NCBI GenBank assembly: GCA_024681565.1
Contig: JAILAO010000163.1
Coordinates: 1 to 9,457, forward strand
Length of the DNA: 9,457 nucleotides
Source of the DNA: Bacteroidales bacterium
Lineage (GTDB): Bacteria; Bacteroidota; Bacteroidia; Bacteroidales; UBA932
Direction of reading: 5' to 3'
Each line of letters opens with the position of its first letter. Within the stretch, counting starts at the first letter, position 1. Below, piece after piece: positions 7,201 through 9,457 of the stretch. The notes beneath the pieces were generated by a model that was given only the letters and a program-made list of their open reading frames with translations, did not search any database and was not told the origin of the DNA. The translations under genes were made by a program, and so were the position numbers.

Positions 7201-7421
7201 CCGGAACCGACGGATTCGACCCCGTTGAGCAGTGAAGTTTTCGTTTCAATAGTTCCGGAACCGATCCGGACCGGAAGTTCTGTCCGGCCAGGATCATCCC
7301 CAGCTACCGGCTGTCCCCGTGTCTCAGCCAACACTTCCGGATCGCAAGCGTTAATCCAAACAGAAAGAAGTACCCCACCGCATGCTTTCAATAAACCATA
7401 TTTCATCTTCATGTCCTTCAT
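4206..7421 (-). CDS. large DUF4906-type fimbrial accessory/tip lipoprotein
   Basis: The 1071-residue product starts with a lipoprotein-like signal: several lysines, a hydrophobic segment, then I-N-A-C26, an imperfect lipobox. Residues about 50-395 look like a fimbrillin-type module. They include R-K-x-Y, Y-S-F-Y-V-P-E-N-L-Q-G (about 283-293), Y-L-T-Y-V-E-L and R-F-Y-V-G-K-D, then Y-N-I-H-L-T-F and W-x-V-G-V-E-G-W-E. This succession is characteristic of DUF4906 proteins of Bacteroidales fimbrial loci. A long run of predicted beta-rich, Ig-like segments follows to about 930, with a cysteine cluster at 660-685. The final ~140 residues have a different, partly helical character. By analogy with type V pili it is probably a tip or accessory subunit. 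Start choice is uncertain: 7421 follows the upstream stop by one base, while 7412 and 7406 also fit the signal (AAGGA lies 7 bases before 7406). The in-frame 7454 start would overlap the upstream gene. Confidence 0.75.
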   Translation of the reverse strand: MKDMKMKYGLLKACGGVLLSVWINACDPEVLAETRGQPVAGDDPGRTELPVRIGSGTIETKTSLLNGVESVGSGALVLVFRTDSGLLDSYCYYSQEELQGQDTTPLRLSVPLVRCDFFILGNLTAIGKSNSRSVPLPDALGETFPSTEADLEAFVYRLDGGALNADYRRERFSEVAQYGIPYVHIQKNVDVVRQAELGQGIPGSENCRRLFSKVTVRIDHSRLDGNGVRPQAFVNRKLYLRQANGRLQPFSDAGQKAQEMQDVLAESDYDPDMVSSNASVTVYSFYVPENLQGTLLPGNTDNRKKTPEALAATSGKASIPYLTYVELSARLDPAQSGYGGDVTYRFYVGKDNCSNFDLERGREYNIHLTFRAGSLFSPDWSVGVEGWEDHRLFCLTADPVYQTILPDQQLVAVRVKRPGVFYLYANPSGKHGAENALLGGQWVAPSVQSSFSPNAITDYAFTGALFSPGTSEAEWLSARGIHPDYDGGTGRITLTVTDAVRFNTHIGDEASFGLRLLPGGSWLHFKVRLVSDLGASLSGSGDFYLGQKRTASVSGMTGSVFYRGDGEHWNTAPVPGAVSSGDHPYTGAIPVYGTYPGQTGVTFISSDSFNDDPQTLKFNVLKPVLQVGAASVWLPFDGSEQNVGVGYYTADGSTFMPPECFDNDCWSSFLQPAVYCESQPQWSDCVGADFHTGQMYLVKTSNAYGNIEDCDYRITGYSSSIREKGFSLGYIHVYNPTLELLYPNNSSGCRISGKVSKLALGELQSLSGWHGSKLRSDGTFGVGYYYEVSSGGSLVNQITDDCEFGITFPYAYPGADPGNIVWNRTGASKTWTSSHGESFGPVITYDISASDSGSGGAVLWKYVESAQAKSDSYGEPVPGGLLVPYGEQRVTATVKNKWDSRSYSESASFTPTYEIISCSFFVTARSGAAAAKVYPLPRKVIKYLYAMGTSLNRSQRQEMIRLFDQGTGYWPGISGAGLYRKDPYIQGHFLTNVNSAFPHTDFQARYLSQYKYGNQSSTIWSYGLMNALKTCPYYQVMDNYILKKINHTTEVRIETVRNNEGLIFSGTEEYL

Positions 7422-7422
7422 A

Positions 7423-8262
7423 TTATATTTCGATGTTTTCGTAATCATCCTCACCTTCCCAGTCCTGAACGGTCAGACATAGTTCCGCATTCACAAAGCC
7501 GACCAGGACTTCGATGTCTTTCAAATCTTCCGCCGTCCAGTCATAGCCTTGTTTTTCAAATGCTTTTCCGAGATCGATAACATATTCCGTCCTGCCCTCA
7601 CTTTCACTCCCTTCATCCGGAAGAAAAACTTCCAGGAGCATGTTGTTGCTGCGCTGACGGGGCAGCACACCGATCCATTCTCCTACGTCGTTCGGGCCAA
7701 TGGCCGGACAGTACCTGCCCGGGATGGGTTCAAGCGAATATATATCCATCCCGGAACACTCCGCAACCATGCGGAATCGCCAGGGATATCCTTCCGGTGC
7801 GGTCGGATTCCCGTCAAACAGAAAACGGATCAGACAATACTGCTTATGCGGTACAGCATCCACGACATATGCGTCCCGGTCGGTAGAGAAACAAGTACCA
7901 AACGCCCATACCCGTCCCGCCTGGCAGCCCGGACGGACTGTCAGTTTCTCATCATCTACCACGCTGTTTTCCACACCGGACAATACGGCAGCCCGGGCGT
8001 AATTCCGGGGACAGGCTTGCTCATACCCATCCCGGATGTAAGTCAGGAAACTGATCGTCTCCCGCTTGATCAGCCGGTCGGCTGCGAAAGAGACCGTTCC
8101 TTCGTTCATACCCTTCTGCATAAAGTGGTCTGTCAGGACGGTGACATAGACCGGACATTCCGTCCGGTCTTCTTTGACAGTACACGACAGCAGACCAGGG
8201 GCAAGGAAAGCGAAAGCCATAAAGGCTTTCGCAAATCTGAATCCGCCGGTAACCATACGCAT
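7423..8262 (-). CDS. Mfa2/FimB-like fimbrial anchor lipoprotein
   Basis: The 279-residue precursor carries a hydrophobic signal ending L-L-S-C27, a good lipobox. The mature start C-T-V-K-E-D-R-T-E-C-P matches the C-x-x-K-E-D-x-x-x-C-P opening seen in FimB/Mfa2-family fimbrial subunits. Members of this family cap the pilus base, anchor it to the outer membrane and limit shaft length. The rest reads as beta-rich segments, ending L-T-V-Q-D-W-E and then E-N-I-E-I, much like the end of the neighbouring fimbrillin. Besides C27 there are eight cysteines (36, 84, 113, 124, 143, 169, 185, 252), an even number suited to disulfides in the periplasm or at the surface. K-E-D near the lipid site could act as a surface-export signal. 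It begins two bases after the fimbrillin stop and ends one base before the next gene's likely ATG. It could instead be a second fimbrillin-like subunit. Confidence 0.72.
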   Translation of the reverse strand: MRMVTGGFRFAKAFMAFAFLAPGLLSCTVKEDRTECPVYVTVLTDHFMQKGMNEGTVSFAADRLIKRETISFLTYIRDGYEQACPRNYARAAVLSGVENSVVDDEKLTVRPGCQAGRVWAFGTCFSTDRDAYVVDAVPHKQYCLIRFLFDGNPTAPEGYPWRFRMVAECSGMDIYSLEPIPGRYCPAIGPNDVGEWIGVLPRQRSNNMLLEVFLPDEGSESEGRTEYVIDLGKAFEKQGYDWTAEDLKDIEVLVGFVNAELCLTVQDWEGEDDYENIEI

Positions 8263-8264
8263 TC

Positions 8265-9359
8265 TCAGATTTCCTGTTCAAAATCGGCTCCGTTTTCCCA
8301 GGTTTGCACCGTAATGACCGGTGATGCATCGATGATTTTCACCGGAGAGTTCGGGTCGAGAGATCCCGGGCGATGGATCGTCAATCTAACCTTATACTGT
8401 TTGTTAGGTTCCAACCCGCCTTCGATCGCAATCGGATAATAATATTTCATCCATTCATGACCATTGTTGATTGACGCTTCAAGAACCAGCATCGTTGCAC
8501 GCGGACACCAGGAGGCATCTTTATTAAGCGCACAATCGTTCGGATAAGCGTAGAACGTATGGACGGTTTGATCTGAACTCTTATAATCTACCACCTTGGG
8601 TGTCACCTTATCATAAATCAGGTCTCCTTTGGGTGAAGCCGTCTCGGCACCCATCCGGGCATACCAAAGACTCTCGGAGAGACTGGCCGGGACCGTTTTT
8701 TCACCAAAGTCGATTTCTGCCGGAACATTGATCAAGTAACAATCCTCAACCCGGAAGGTCCCGGATTTCTGATAGGCGGGTGCAGAGAAATCATTGGTCA
8801 CAGATTCCAGGACAATGGACGCGGCCAGACGATGCACTTGCACCGAAATCTCAGCTTTCCCCTCATGCAACGTCTGAACGCCGCTGGTCCCGATCATCAA
8901 TAACTTGTCCTTGCGCGCGTCTTTGAGTTCGTGCCTCAAACGCAGGAAATCATCTTTCGTTGCCACAGCATCCGCTCCCTTTGTCCGGTCTGCGGAGTCA
9001 TTGACGACGGCCCAGATTTCACGATCTCCGGTGGTGCATTTTACCGAAATCCCGTCAAAACTTCCTCCGGAGACATTCAGCTCCACATCAAACCCGGCAG
9101 AAGCAGCAATCTCCAGATTACCGGCATCGCCACCATTTCCGGCACGGAAAACGAAAATCTGCACGTTACGAATCGTTTGCTCGCTGGTCTCCGACTGAGC
9201 CGCGACTTTCGTACCGGCGTTTCCGAGATTCACGTTAAGCAGGACCTCCCCTTCTCCGAGGGTTCCTTCACCTGTCATCCATGTGTTTTTGTTGCACGCA
9301 CACGCCAGAGACATAGCACCTACAGTACAGAGTACTGCATAAATCGTTTTTGTTTTCAT
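8265..9359 (-). CDS. FimA/Mfa1-like fimbrillin (type V pilus shaft subunit)
   Basis: A 364-residue lipoprotein precursor: lysines at the start, a hydrophobic stretch, and S-L-A-C-A-C with C20 or C22 as lipidated cysteine. The following G-E-G-E-V-L-L-N-V-N-L strand, then A-G-T-K51 and later V-Q-I-F-V-F, parallel the FimA/Mfa1 N-terminal domain. There a trypsin-like protease removes the first strand so that a neighbouring subunit's donor strand can replace it. K51 is the nearest basic residue to that site; it is lysine, whereas P. gingivalis FimA has arginine. The C-terminal part has Y-Y-Y-P-I-A-I, then N-K-x-Y-x-V-x-L-T-I-x-R-P-G-S-x-D-P-N-S-P and a final T-V-Q-T-W-E, again typical of fimbrillins. 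It is probably the shaft subunit, though an accessory fimbrillin cannot be excluded without the rest of the locus. It is cotranscribed with the two downstream genes and lies 18 bases below the preceding frame. Confidence 0.85.
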   Translation of the reverse strand: MKTKTIYAVLCTVGAMSLACACNKNTWMTGEGTLGEGEVLLNVNLGNAGTKVAAQSETSEQTIRNVQIFVFRAGNGGDAGNLEIAASAGFDVELNVSGGSFDGISVKCTTGDREIWAVVNDSADRTKGADAVATKDDFLRLRHELKDARKDKLLMIGTSGVQTLHEGKAEISVQVHRLAASIVLESVTNDFSAPAYQKSGTFRVEDCYLINVPAEIDFGEKTVPASLSESLWYARMGAETASPKGDLIYDKVTPKVVDYKSSDQTVHTFYAYPNDCALNKDASWCPRATMLVLEASINNGHEWMKYYYPIAIEGGLEPNKQYKVRLTIHRPGSLDPNSPVKIIDASPVITVQTWENGADFEQEI

Positions 9360-9377
9360 AGTTGTAAATTATAATTG

Positions 9378-9457
9378 TTACTGATATGCTTCATCAGCTT
9401 CCCTATGGAGGTCGTATTTCCGGATCAAGGCAGATATTTCCGGGTCCAGATTCCCCC
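9378..9457 (-). CDS. C-terminal end of an unidentified upstream gene
   Basis: One minus-strand frame is open from the window edge to TAA at 9378-9380 and gives 25 residues, ending I-R-K-Y-D-L-H-R-E-A-D-E-A-Y-Q. The other two minus frames have stops in this stretch. The segment is charged and probably helical. The 18-base gap to the fimbrillin ATG, with no visible terminator, suggests it belongs to the same operon. Too little remains to name a family; fimbrial loci of this kind often carry DUF3575/DUF3868 outer-membrane genes or regulators at this position, but nothing here identifies one. Confidence 0.55.
   Translation of the reverse strand, partial: GNLDPEISALIRKYDLHREADEAYQ

Noticed and set aside
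7549..8439. 296-codon + strand open frame opposite the Mfa2-like gene
   Set aside because: No signal peptide or domain; it crosses the junction of two coupled minus-strand genes whose products are recognisable.
9360..9457. Invertible promoter or inverted repeats upstream of the fimbrillin, as found for some phase-variable Bacteroidales surface loci
   Set aside because: No inverted repeat or promoter box is seen; the stretch is mostly the coding tail of another gene.

Overview
The window looks like chromosomal DNA from a member of the Bacteroidales. The evidence is a type V (FimA/Mfa-type) fimbrial operon, several Bacteroidota-style lipoproteins, a -7 promoter box of the TAnnTTTG type, and start sites without strong Shine-Dalgarno sequences. 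Sampled sequence lines are about 65 % GC on the left and about 50 % in the fimbrial region. A GC-rich Bacteroidales such as an Alistipes/Rikenellaceae relative is plausible, but the genus cannot be fixed by reading alone.

Left part (1-2136), housekeeping: the last 45 codons of an NAD-dependent sugar epimerase-like SDR on the + strand converge on, and overlap by 11 bp, a two-gene minus-strand unit. That unit is tcdA (tRNA threonylcarbamoyladenosine dehydratase) followed by a ModF-like tandem ABC ATPase. Their stop and start codons share a base (TGATG).

Middle part (2166-4190): a minus-strand gene for a small outer-membrane beta-barrel protein carries a perfect in-frame 15-bp x 3 tandem repeat and ends in a strong hairpin terminator. 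Divergent from it, on the + strand, is an orphan lipoprotein of unknown function. It ends at a symmetric hairpin that can terminate transcription from both sides.

Right part (4206-9457): a compact minus-strand operon. In transcription order it holds the tail of an unidentified gene, a FimA/Mfa1-like fimbrillin, an Mfa2/FimB-like cysteine-rich lipoprotein, and a 1071-residue DUF4906-type lipoprotein. The gaps are 18, 2 and 1 nt. In known type V pili the fimbrillin polymerises as the shaft after outer-membrane lipoprotein transport and protease trimming, the Mfa2/FimB protein anchors the shaft, and large accessory proteins sit at the tip. The order and spacing here suggest the same division of labour. 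All three proteins carry a similar V-x-x-W-E motif at the end of a fimbrillin-like module, and the large protein continues for about 680 residues beyond it. The operon promoter lies outside the window.

I see no RNA genes, CRISPR arrays, transposases or integrases, and no gene-free stretch longer than 300 bases. The least explained items are the C-terminal extension of the large fimbrial protein, the orphan lipoprotein, and the tandem repeat in the beta-barrel protein.
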